From Bergeyella_A cardium (lineage in GTDB: Bacteria; Bacteroidota; Bacteroidia; Flavobacteriales; Weeksellaceae): 64,000 nt of DNA. This document shows positions 50,516 to 58,738 of the stretch, one piece after another. The stretch lies in NCBI RefSeq assembly GCF_030012605.2, contig NZ_CP114055.2, one strand, 5' to 3'. Made by a program: the position numbers and the translations under genes. Position 1 is the stretch's first letter; every line of letters begins with the position of its first letter. Under the pieces are notes generated by a model. It saw nothing but the letters and a program-made list of their open reading frames with translations. It was not told the origin of the DNA and ran no database searches.

Positions 50516-51287
50516 TTAAATTATATTAGCTTTAAGCGTGTTTATATTTCTCTTTAAGATAAATTTATTGATGATATATTGAATGATTGTCGCTGATATT
50601 ATCTCGCTGATTATCAATATTTTAAATCCTTAAAAGACTTTTGCATAATTTCTTTTTATTATAAATTGGATAGACTAACGTTTCTATTATTTTTCTCTTT
50701 TTTCTGAATAATGAAAATTGAGGAACATGTTTTTTTTGATTACTCCTTATAGAGACATCTAATAGAATATTAGCATAATTAAACAAATCTATTCGAACAT
50801 CGGTAGATAAATATCCTTTATTTCCAATCAAGGTACAATTCTTTATTTACTCACGAACATCTTTTAAATAATAAATGTTATGGACAGAAGTTAGGGTAAT
50901 GTCAAAGCTATGAATCACATCGCGTAACGAGCAAATAGTATGTGGCTTATATTCATAAAAGTGTGAGCTTTAAGATGTATAGTAACCATAATTTGGTGAT
51001 AAAAATACTTCTCTTTTACAAATTTTTGAACAAAATGCATGGGCATTTTCGCAAATTTTTTCGGCTACTATCTATTACAAAAATATTTTCAAACTCGTTA
51101 AATTCTTTTGCAATCCTTTGTCTAATCTTTCTGTAAAGGGAGCTAACTTTTGTTTTCGTTTGTTATAAACGCTTATTTCTATATTGTCAGTCAAGGAGTT
51201 ATCTACTATTCTAAAAAGCTGTAAATCAATATCTATATTTAAATATTCAGCCACAGTATTAAGATATATTAATTTCAAATCGTTCAT
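50516..51287 (-). pseudogene. Decayed IS982-family transposase
   Basis: Fragments in order match IS982/ISRa1-type transposases: start MNDLKLIYLNTVAEYLNIDI ... ISVYNKRKQKL (from 51287), then remnants like FENIFVIDSS, FYEYKPHTICS and SFDITLTSVHNIYYLKD, then LIGNKGYLSTDVRIDLFNYANI and FRKKRKIIETL, ending QYIINKF ... NTLKANII at the stop 50516-50518. Several stops and frameshifts interrupt it. ACCTATAATGAACGATTTG around the start looks like the IS end. The element is dead. Confidence 0.87.
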
Positions 51288-51498
51288 TATAGGTTTCCTT
51301 CTTTGGAGAGGAAGAAGGTGGTGTGAAAAAAACTTTTCTAAAACATTTAAAAACCTTTCATATATTTACCCTATATTTATCCTAAGTTATTTATTTTTAT
51401 TGCGTTTTCACAAAATAATATACTGATATCTCAGTTAAATGAACAACTTTTTCCTATTTATTTTTATAATGCATAATGGGTTATTAAAAATAAATTTG
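51288..51498. other. AT-rich spacer beside the IS remnant
   Basis: No coding frame of note; it holds the outer flank of the IS982 remnant. Confidence 0.5.
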
Positions 51499-51602
51499 TA
51501 CATTTGTGTCACAATTGGGGGGCATCAAACCTCCCCGCACCTTAATCTCGAAATTAAAAAGAGTTAAGTCAGAGCGTAAATAAATTATTTACGCTCTTTT
51601 TT
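51499..51602 (+). ncRNA. Predicted small RNA of about 90 nt with strong terminator
   Basis: TACATTTG (51499-51506) is a -7 box. The transcript would hold a GGGG...CCCC hairpin (about 51516-51536), then CTTAA-CTC / GAG-TTAAG pairing, and end in a 12-bp perfect stem (GAGCGTAAATAA / TTATTTACGCTC, 51572-51596) followed by six T. Its 3' end overlaps the 3' end of the toxin-like gene on the other strand by about 18 nt, so it could act as an antisense RNA. The -33 region is weak. Confidence 0.45.
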
Positions 51603-52226
51603 ATAAGTATAAATTACTTCTCCATCTTTATTGATAATAATAATACTCAAAGGCATTTGGTTAAATTTATCATTTGATAATAAGTTTAATTGCTTTTTTA
51701 TATTATTTATAGGTACAAATTCATTGAGTTTCAATGCTATAAAATCAGCTTGTTTACTACCCTCTTTTATCATATGCCAAAGTTTAGACTTCTTGTATTT
51801 TCCCTCATAACTTTCCACTTCCCAAAAGTTTTCACCTACCTTTAGGTCGGGGACTTTTCCATAATGAGGATTGCCGTCAAAATGATAATCATACTCCCTA
51901 TTGCTAGGTTTTATTTCTGGCAATACTTTTACTGGTTCATTTAGGTGATTTTTCAATGCTTTAGCGACTATCAGCTTATTTTCATATTCTCGCTCTATTC
52001 GTGGGCGTTCATTCTCAGAAGAGGTATTTTTTTTTGCTAAATCAGAGATATAAATACCATCCTTATATTCATAGTTTAATCCTTTTGTTAATAGATGGTT
52101 AGGGCGTGCATTTTTCTCGGTAAATACTTCCACTGTTCTTCTTGTGTTATTTAGAAATTCCTTAGGTGGGTCAATTATACTCTTCTTGTATGCATGTGCC
52201 TTTAATTCTTCAATTAGTATAAACAT
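51585..52226 (-). CDS. Orphan protein with CdiA-CT/MuF-like nuclease toxin domain
   Basis: A 213-aa, Lys/Asn-rich protein. The C-terminal half (about 95-210) has KVLPEIKPSN ... HYGKVPDLKVGENFWEVESYEGK ... SKLWHMIKEGSKQADFIALKL, which resembles the C-terminal nuclease domains of contact-dependent toxins and MuF-type phage toxins with a PD-(D/E)xK-like core. The lysine of that motif is not evident. There is no secretion domain, so it may be a displaced toxin tip or a cargo gene. No clear immunity gene is next to it; the upstream gene is degenerate. Function inferred. Confidence 0.5.
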   Translation of the reverse strand: MFILIEELKAHAYKKSIIDPPKEFLNNTRRTVEVFTEKNARPNHLLTKGLNYEYKDGIYISDLAKKNTSSENERPRIEREYENKLIVAKALKNHLNEPVKVLPEIKPSNREYDYHFDGNPHYGKVPDLKVGENFWEVESYEGKYKKSKLWHMIKEGSKQADFIALKLNEFVPINNIKKQLNLLSNDKFNQMPLSIIIINKDGEVIYTYKKERK

Positions 52227-52246
52227 GTATTTGTATTTTAAGGTTA

Positions 52247-52855
52247 TTAGTATCTTTTTTTATTCTCCTTTAGATTGAAAATAACAGGCTTGCCGGTGGT
52301 TATTTGTACCTTGTGACCGGCTATCCATACAGCCCCTCTTCTACTATGTTGGGCTTATCATCATTAACCTTTGACTCCGGAAAAAGAGCAAGGAATTAAA
52401 ATTTGGTATCTTTTATATCCTTTTTTATTTCCTTGTTAAAGATGAGTTTACAGTTACAATTTAAAGGTTTCAAGTTGGATTTTATACGATAGAATTTATC
52501 GAGTTTCTTTTGTTCGTCAGCCTTAAAAGGTGAGGATATATCTTTTGTCTACCTTTTTAATTTCTCTTTTTAAGGAGTCATTGATCTAAGGCTACTCGAT
52601 ATAGAAATGGATAGATATGCCAAGGCTTGTAGTCTCTTTATTGAGTTGGTAATATAAATTCCAGCATTTCAGTATAGTTGCCTTTTGACAAAATATGGCA
52701 AGTATATAGTACTCATCCTTGTGTTTCTCAAAGAGATCCATAGCCTTATTATCTCCGTTCATTTTATAGGAGGTGTAGTGTAGGATACAAGGTATTTATA
52801 CTTATGCCACAACAACGCCTTCCCATATTTCAAAGATTGGAAAAATTTCCCAATT
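52247..52855 (-). pseudogene. Degenerate gene of unknown family
   Basis: Reading the minus strand with frame changes gives a coherent protein: KFFQSLKYGKALLWHKYKYL, then MNGDNKAMDLFEKHKDEYYI, KADEQKKLDKFYRIKSNLK, and at the end VWIAGHKVQITTGKPVIFNL before the stop at 52247. At least three frameshifts or stops separate the parts. I do not recognise the family. It lies 5' of the toxin-like gene on the same strand and could be a former partner or a remnant of a mobile element. Confidence 0.6.
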
Positions 52856-52862
52856 TTAATAA

Positions 52863-52870
52863 GGGGGGGG
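52863..52870. repeat. Poly-G tract (eight G)
   Basis: Eight G upstream (on the minus strand) of the degenerate gene; reads AATA-C8 on the minus strand, like 4898-4906. Confidence 0.55.
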
Positions 52871-53012
52871 TATTGTTATATGTATGTTATTTCGAATTCT
52901 ATATTTTTTTATTGCTTTGTTTTTACAATTAATTATAGATTTCAATATTTTTAACAAATATACTAAATACCTATTTTTCTATTATAATGCTAGACCTAAA
53001 AGCCTATAAAAA

Positions 53013-53047
53013 GCCAGAAGCTAATAGCCAATCGCTAACGGCTATCT
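53013..53047. repeat. Five heptamer repeats next to the nrdA stop
   Basis: GCCAGAA, GCTAATA, GCCAATC, GCTAACG and GCTATCT in 7-bp phase run up to and into the nrdA stop codon region. Confidence 0.6.
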
Positions 53048-54701
53048 ATGCTTCGCAAGACGAGCAGGAAACAAAATTTACCATCAGTTCTTTAGATACG
53101 GAGGAACTTCTCTGATAGTAGAGTGATTTTACTCCTTTGCGCCACGCTTCCAGAATTACATAGTTTACATCTTTTACTGGCATAGACGATGGTATTTGTA
53201 GATTGAGCGACTGTGCTTGGTCGATGTACTGCTGCCGCTGTGCCGCTTGGGAAACAATCTCCATTGGTGAGATTTCCTTAAAGGTTTTAAACACGAGTTT
53301 TTCCTCGTCCGACAGTTCTTTTAAGTGCTGTACAGAGCCGTGGTTTAGCATTATGCTTCTCCAAGTCTCCTCGTCGTCTATACCTTTTTGCTCCAAAACC
53401 TTTTTCAGGTACTTATTTTTACGAATGAAGTTTCCTTTTGCGAGCCCTGCCTTGTAGTAGTTTGAGGAGAAAGGCTCTATCCCTGGTGAGGTTTGCCCGA
53501 GAATAGCCGAACTGGAAGTTGTAGGAGCTATCGCGAGAAGGGTAGCATTTCTCATACCGTAGCCTTTCAGAAGTTCTGGTTCGCCATAGATATTGGCAAG
53601 CTCTCGTGATGCCGCTTCTGCCTGCTCTTTTATATGTTTGAATGCACGAGCGTTGAACTGCGTAGCTTCGAAGCTCTCGAAAGGTATCATATTTTTTTGC
53701 AGATAGGAATGATAACCGAGTACTCCCAAGCCTAACGCCCTATGGCGCATAGCGAAGTTTCTCGCACCTTGGAGGTAATAATTGCCCTCGGTTTTTTCTA
53801 TAAATTCTGAGAGTACAGCGTCTAAGAAGTAGATGGCAAGCTTTACGGCATTGGTATCTTTCCATTCGTCGAAGAGTTCTAAGTTCATCGAAGAGAGGCA
53901 ACAGATAAAGGATTCATCTGTGGTGGAAGGGAGCATTATCTCGGAGCAGAGGTTGCTCGAATTAATCATCAAACCGAGATCTTTATAAACCTGAGGTTTA
54001 TTTCTATTAACATTATCGGTAAAGAAAATGTATGGCAAGCCTTTTTGCTGTCGGCTTTCGAGAACTCTTGCCCAGATTCTCCGCTTCTCTGCATCGCCGT
54101 CTATCATATCTTGCATCCAGTAGTCGGGTACGCAGACTCCAAAGAAAAGGTTCTGTATGGGTGAGCCTATGTCTTTTATCGTTAAAAACTCCTCAATATC
54201 CCCGTGGTCTATATCAAGGTATGCGGCAAATGCACCTCGGCGTACACCCCCTTGAGACACGACATCCATAGAAGTATCAAAGAGTTTCATAAAGGATACG
54301 GCGCCAGAAGATTTCCCATTATCGGTTACGGCAGTGCCTCTGTGGCGTAGCTCGCCGAAGTATCCAGAGGTTCCTCCACCGATTTTGGTCTGCATAATCA
54401 CCTCCCCCATCTTGTGGGTAATGCCCTCTATACTGTCTGGGATGTGGACATTGAAACAAGAAATCGGTAAGCCTCTTTGCGTACCCATATTTGCCCAAAC
54501 GGGTGAGGAGAAGGAAATCCACCCTTTGGTAATCATTTCCTTAAAGGCAGTTTTCAGTTCGGGTTTGTATAGTCTTTTCGCAGCGGCAGTCGTGATTCTA
54601 TCGATGGCGCCTTCTACGGTTTCGCCTTTGAGGAGGTAGCCTCGGTTGAGCATCTGTTCAGACTCGTCATTGAGCCACCATATTTCTTGTGTTTCTTCCA
54701 T
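53046..54701 (-). CDS. nrdA: Class I ribonucleotide reductase, large (alpha) subunit
   Basis: A 551-aa protein that reduces ribonucleotides to deoxyribonucleotides. GLPISCFNVHIPDSIEGI carries the first redox cysteine; NSSNLCSEIMLP holds the catalytic N-x-C-x-E triad; FICCLSSMNLEL holds the second redox cysteine; ALGLGVLGYHSYLQ is conserved. The C-terminal tail CSSC re-reduces the active site. It is much shorter than E. coli NrdA (761 aa) because the N-terminal ATP-cone is missing, so overall activity control by dATP through that domain is not expected. The longer frame would start at TTG 54713; ATG 54701 is preferred. Last gene after nrdB and two 84-aa genes. Confidence 0.93.
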   Translation of the reverse strand: MEETQEIWWLNDESEQMLNRGYLLKGETVEGAIDRITTAAAKRLYKPELKTAFKEMITKGWISFSSPVWANMGTQRGLPISCFNVHIPDSIEGITHKMGEVIMQTKIGGGTSGYFGELRHRGTAVTDNGKSSGAVSFMKLFDTSMDVVSQGGVRRGAFAAYLDIDHGDIEEFLTIKDIGSPIQNLFFGVCVPDYWMQDMIDGDAEKRRIWARVLESRQQKGLPYIFFTDNVNRNKPQVYKDLGLMINSSNLCSEIMLPSTTDESFICCLSSMNLELFDEWKDTNAVKLAIYFLDAVLSEFIEKTEGNYYLQGARNFAMRHRALGLGVLGYHSYLQKNMIPFESFEATQFNARAFKHIKEQAEAASRELANIYGEPELLKGYGMRNATLLAIAPTTSSSAILGQTSPGIEPFSSNYYKAGLAKGNFIRKNKYLKKVLEQKGIDDEETWRSIMLNHGSVQHLKELSDEEKLVFKTFKEISPMEIVSQAAQRQQYIDQAQSLNLQIPSSMPVKDVNYVILEAWRKGVKSLYYQRSSSVSKELMVNFVSCSSCEA

Positions 54702-54858
54702 TATTTTTCCCAAAAATGTTTTATTATTAAACTTTGATTAATCTTATTATTTCGTTAAAAAAAATTAATTCTGTAATAGAGATTCCTGCTATAGAATTTA
54801 AATCTACCTTATTTAAGACTATCATCTTTTATGAGGTTAGGTTTTGTAATAAAAACCT

Positions 54859-55113
54859 TTATTCCTCGTCGAGATTGAATCTATCGCAGGGCTCGGTAGC
54901 TCCGATTTTGAATTTATTAATATGCGTAAATACTACGGCAGGATCGGCTTCCATAAACTGGAGGGCTTTCTTCACGCAGTAGTCCATTTTATACGCTACG
55001 GAGATACAGGCTCTGTGCCCATTTACGATTGCCATACCGAGGTAGAGGTGTTCTCCCCATTTAAAGTTCTCGGTGTGGTTTTCATCAATTTCTTTTAAAA
55101 TTTTCTTTGTCAT
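54859..55113 (-). CDS. 84-aa protein of the nrd operon, paralogue 2
   Basis: I do not know a function. It shares the pattern WGEHLYLGMAIV ... CISVAYKMDYCVKKALQF ... FTHINKFKIG ... PCDRF with the 84-aa gene 18 nt upstream (55131-55385); roughly half the positions are identical or similar. Small, soluble, mixed alpha/beta, with two conserved cysteines (DYC and C-x-RF). Lying between nrdB and nrdA suggests a role linked to ribonucleotide reductase, but this is inference. A 157-nt gap follows before nrdA. Confidence 0.75.
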   Translation of the reverse strand: MTKKILKEIDENHTENFKWGEHLYLGMAIVNGHRACISVAYKMDYCVKKALQFMEADPAVVFTHINKFKIGATEPCDRFNLDEE

Positions 55114-55130
55114 CCAATTACTTATTTCGT

Positions 55131-55385
55131 TTAATTTATTTCAAACCGCTTACAGGCTTTGAGCTCTCCTACTTTTACCTTGTTGATATAGGCGAACTTA
55201 ATCTGAGGCACGGAGGTGGCAAACTGCTCGGCTTTCTTGATGCAGTAGTCTATTTTGTATGCCACTGCGATGCAAACTTTCTGCTCGCCTACGAGTGCCA
55301 TCGCCATATAGATGTACTCTCCGAGCCTGAATTTATCGGACTTTATATAGTCCAACTCCTGTAGAATCTCCTTTGTCATAGTCAT
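55131..55385 (-). CDS. 84-aa protein of the nrd operon, paralogue 1
   Basis: Paralogue of the next gene; tandem duplication. Shared residues: GEYIYMAMALV, CIAVAYKIDYCIKKAEQF, FAYINKVKVG and CKRF. The start MTMTKEIL offers two ATGs (55385, 55379). It is 33 nt after the nrdB stop and on the same strand, so both paralogues should be co-transcribed with nrdB and nrdA. Function unknown. Confidence 0.75.
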   Translation of the reverse strand: MTMTKEILQELDYIKSDKFRLGEYIYMAMALVGEQKVCIAVAYKIDYCIKKAEQFATSVPQIKFAYINKVKVGELKACKRFEIN

Positions 55386-55418
55386 TTCATTTAATTATTG
55401 AGTGTGGAATCCTAAGAA

Positions 55419-56372
55419 TTAGAATAAATCATCTCCAGTGATGGATTTATCGTGCTTCGTGTATGCCGTTGGTCTTTTGGCAAAGAAGTCATCCAGCTCA
55501 TTAGCGAAGACATCTTCATCAAACCATTTCATTTTGGAGTATTGCTGTGGTGTTATATCAAAAATCTTGTTATATCCCAGCTGAGTGATCGCCATATCTA
55601 CCCTGTACTTCATAAAGTTTAGCACATCTTCCTTTGTGTAGAAGGAGAGCTCGCCGTTTTCATAAATCCAATCTAACAGTTCGGATTCATAGCTTATATA
55701 GTCCTTTATAATGGTCTCTAAGGTCTCCTGAGAGAGGCGCTCCTCTGGGTATTCTTCAAAGATTTTACCGAGGATATAGACCCCTGCGTTGGCGTGGGTT
55801 TGCTCATCTACGGAAGTCCAAGCGATGATATTGGCAGTATTCTTCATATATCCTTTAAACCTTGTGAAAGAGAGTATATTGGCAAACTGGCTGAAAAGCG
55901 AAGTATTTTCAATTACAATGACGAAAAACAGAAGCTTATTAATAAACGAAATGTCTTGTCCAAAGTGTTTCTCGAACAATTCGAGCTTTCGTTTGAAGAT
56001 AGGGACTTCTACTAATTTCTCAAATTCATTGTTGTAGCCCAAGACTTCCAACAGCCTGGAATACGCCTCGCTATGCCTGAATTCAGACTCTGCAAAGGTT
56101 GCCCCCACGCCATTAAACTCTGGCTTTGGGATGTACTTATAGAGATCTCCCCAGAAAGTCTTCACGGCTACCTCTACCTGTGCAATGCCTAAGAGGCTAC
56201 GCTTTACGACCTCCTTCTCGGAAGGTGATAGGTTAGACTTGAAATCCTGCACATCGGCAGTGAATTCTACTTCGGAATGTACCCAAAATGATTTGTTCAT
56301 TGCATCGGTAAACTGCAAAACTTCTGGGTACTCAAACGGTTTGTAGCTTACTCTTTTGTCAAATATTCCCAT
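55419..56372 (-). CDS. nrdB: Class I ribonucleotide reductase, small (beta) subunit
   Basis: A 317-aa ferritin-like radical subunit. Metal ligands are visible in the helices: E of IAQVEVAV, ExxH in ESEFRHSEAYS (about 95-105), E in VIVIENTSLF and ExxH in SVDEQTHANAG. The tyrosine four residues after the first His (HSEAY) sits at the place of E. coli Tyr122, so a tyrosyl radical form is likely; no N-terminal ATP-cone is present. First gene of the operon nrdB, 84-aa pair, nrdA. Confidence 0.94.
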   Translation of the reverse strand: MGIFDKRVSYKPFEYPEVLQFTDAMNKSFWVHSEVEFTADVQDFKSNLSPSEKEVVKRSLLGIAQVEVAVKTFWGDLYKYIPKPEFNGVGATFAESEFRHSEAYSRLLEVLGYNNEFEKLVEVPIFKRKLELFEKHFGQDISFINKLLFFVIVIENTSLFSQFANILSFTRFKGYMKNTANIIAWTSVDEQTHANAGVYILGKIFEEYPEERLSQETLETIIKDYISYESELLDWIYENGELSFYTKEDVLNFMKYRVDMAITQLGYNKIFDITPQQYSKMKWFDEDVFANELDDFFAKRPTAYTKHDKSITGDDLF

Positions 56373-56715
56373 AGTATTTTCATTAAGAAATTGATTGATC
56401 TACTTGTTCAACTGAATAAAAAAAGAGTTTTTTCTCTCTCTTATCGCTGACGACAAAAATATAAAATGCATCCTAATCTCAAAAGGCAGAAAAAATAACC
56501 ATTTGATAGGAAATACTTAAAGTTTTCCACAATTATAGCAATGTACTATCAATAAAGGCTTAGCGCAATGTCCAAATCTTAGAAGTGCTTTAAAAGGGTT
56601 TTTTAATTAAATAGAAAGTTATAAATAATTGAATTTAAATATAATATAATTAAACAAAAAAATTAGTACCTTTCGAATTGTAACATTTGTATCAAAAGCA
56701 TTACTTATCCCTCAA
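56373..56715. other. Intergenic region between nrdB and the MacAB-like operon
   Basis: It lies between divergent genes. The one recognisable site is TTTTCCACA (56523-56531), which fits the DnaA-box consensus. DnaA affects nrd genes in some bacteria, but a single box can be chance. I found no NrdR box and no reading frame. Confidence 0.5.
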
Positions 56716-57429
56716 ATGGAAAATTCTATGTCTCAACCTTTGCTTAAAATAGAAAACCTACACAAATCCTATGATATGGGGCTGTCTAAGCTCCATGTTT
56801 TAAAAGGCATTAATCTCAGCATTTCGGAGAGAGAATTTGTATCTATTATGGGCTCTTCGGGTTCGGGTAAGTCTACCCTGCTCAATATCATCGGTATTCT
56901 TGACCAAAAGGATAGCGGTACTTATGAGCTCAACGGTATCCCGATAGAGCATTTGAACGAATCAAAGTCGGCAGACTACCGTTCCAAATTCCTCGGTTTT
57001 GTCTTCCAGTCATTTAATTTAATTAGCTATAAATCTGCACTTGAAAATGTAGCTTTACCGCTCTACTACCAGAATGTAAGCCGAAAGGAACGCAACAAAA
57101 AAGCAATGGAATACTTGGAAAAAGTAGGCTTGAAAGACTGGGCAAATCACCTACCCAATGAACTCTCGGGAGGGCAAAAGCAAAGGGTCGCCATAGCACG
57201 GGCATTGGTAACCAATCCGAGAATTATCCTCGCCGATGAACCTACGGGCGCTTTAGACAGCAAGACCACTCACGATATTATGAAGCTCTTGCAGGAGATT
57301 AATAACGAAGGGAAGACCATCATCATCGTAACCCACGAACCCGATGTAGCCGCCCAGACCAAAAGGAATGTCTTCCTGAAAGATGGTATAATAGAAAGCG
57401 ATGAAGTCATTGAACAAGTCGTGCTCTAA
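56716..57429 (+). CDS. MacB/LolD-type ABC transporter ATP-binding protein
   Basis: A 237-aa ATPase: Walker A GSSGSGKSTLLN (about 49-60), Q-loop FQSFNLISYKSALENV, signature LSGGQKQRVAIARAL, Walker B IILADEPTGALD and H-loop VTHEPDVA. The closest group is the MacB/LolD/FtsE ATPases that pair with four-helix permeases. Operon with two permeases and a MacA-like adaptor. Two in-frame ATGs (56716, 56728); a TAcctTTCg box at 56667 is a possible promoter. Confidence 0.9.
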   Translation: MENSMSQPLLKIENLHKSYDMGLSKLHVLKGINLSISEREFVSIMGSSGSGKSTLLNIIGILDQKDSGTYELNGIPIEHLNESKSADYRSKFLGFVFQSFNLISYKSALENVALPLYYQNVSRKERNKKAMEYLEKVGLKDWANHLPNELSGGQKQRVAIARALVTNPRIILADEPTGALDSKTTHDIMKLLQEINNEGKTIIIVTHEPDVAAQTKRNVFLKDGIIESDEVIEQVVL

Positions 57430-57488
57430 AACCCATCAATAAAGCGAAAGCCGAAGAATTTTAACACTCAACTTAAAAACCGATTAGA

Positions 57489-58712
57489 ATGTTTGATTTA
57501 GACCGCTGGCAGGAGATTTTTAGTTCTATCCGAAGTAATTTGCTTCGGACGGTGCTCTCTGGTTTTACTGTGGCTTTGGGCTTGTACATTTTCATCGTGC
57601 TTTTTGGGATAGGTAATGGTCTGGCAAATGCCTTTAATCAAGGTTTTAGAAGTGCTCAGAACCTTATTACATTCTCTACGGGGCATACTTCTATTGCTTA
57701 TGCAGGGCTTCAATCTAACCGAAAAATCAGTTTTAATAATACCGACCTCAGTAGTATAAGAGAGGAAAATAAGGAGAATATAGAATACTCAGCGCCAACT
57801 TATACCACATACTGGAAGGTGAAGTACGGCAAAGAAAGTGGGGGCTACAGAATCAATGGTGCAGGAGAAGAGGAAGTCTATATTGCCAATAGAAAAGTTT
57901 TGGACGGACGATACCTCTCTCCAAGGGATATTAAAGAGAAGAAGTTCGTAGCCGTTATCGGGAGAATGGTACAGAGAGACCTTATAAAAAACGGTACACC
58001 TATCGGTAAGGAGCTGGACATTAATGGAACTGCATTTAAGGTGATCGGAGTTTTCTCGGATAATAATGGCGACTGGGAAGAGCGCACCATCAGTATTCCT
58101 GTTAGCACAATGCAGCAGCTCAGGAAGAGTTCGGATACCCTGTCGAGAATATCCATTACCTACGATATGAAGCTCTCTACCGACGAAGCCATAGCCTTTG
58201 GTGATGAGGTGAAGCGCCAGCTCCAAGAGCGAAAGAAAGTATCTCCAGAAGATGAGGAAGCGATTACGGTATTCAACAACGCAAAGAATGGTAAGGAAGG
58301 AGCGATATTTATCGGTGTTATTGGGATTATTGTAGGTTTTATCGGTATTGGGACACTTATCGCAGGGATTATCGGCATCAGTAATATTATGGTGTATATC
58401 GTAAAGGAACGAACGCTGGAAATCGGAATACGGAAGGCGATTGGAGCTAAGCCTATGAGTATCGTAGGGCTTATCTTGCAGGAGAGTATCGTGATTACGG
58501 TATTATCGGGGATTATTGGGGGGGCTTTGGGCGTTTTGTCATTAAACCTCATCGGAAACAGATTTGAAGAATACTTCATCTTAAACCCGAATGTAGGCTG
58601 GGGAGTTATCATTTCTGCATTTATCTGCCTTATCATTTCTGGGGCTATTGCGGGCTTTGTACCTGCCTATCGGGCATCAAAGATAAAACCCATAGAGGCA
58701 TTAAGGGGATAA
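57489..58712 (+). CDS. MacB-type ABC permease, first copy
   Basis: A 407-aa protein: N-terminal helix (LRTVLSGFTVALGLYIFIVLFGIG), a periplasmic MacB_PCD domain of about 220 residues, then three C-terminal FtsX helices with ISNIMVYIVKERTLEIGIRKAIGAKP and ending SKIKPIEALRG, the typical MacB close. No fused ATPase, so it must use the NBD encoded upstream. It pairs with the next permease as a probable heterodimer. Confidence 0.9.
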   Translation: MFDLDRWQEIFSSIRSNLLRTVLSGFTVALGLYIFIVLFGIGNGLANAFNQGFRSAQNLITFSTGHTSIAYAGLQSNRKISFNNTDLSSIREENKENIEYSAPTYTTYWKVKYGKESGGYRINGAGEEEVYIANRKVLDGRYLSPRDIKEKKFVAVIGRMVQRDLIKNGTPIGKELDINGTAFKVIGVFSDNNGDWEERTISIPVSTMQQLRKSSDTLSRISITYDMKLSTDEAIAFGDEVKRQLQERKKVSPEDEEAITVFNNAKNGKEGAIFIGVIGIIVGFIGIGTLIAGIIGISNIMVYIVKERTLEIGIRKAIGAKPMSIVGLILQESIVITVLSGIIGGALGVLSLNLIGNRFEEYFILNPNVGWGVIISAFICLIISGAIAGFVPAYRASKIKPIEALRG

Positions 58713-58738
58713 TTACTCATATCAAAAGAAAAAGCGAG

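Noticed and set aside
51184..51426. 80-aa plus-strand frame at the edge of the IS982 remnant
   Set aside because: It overlaps the start of the decayed transposase on the other strand and shows no homology by eye.
56373..56715. NrdR boxes controlling the nrd operon
   Set aside because: No pair of 16-bp NrdR-like palindromes could be found upstream of nrdB.
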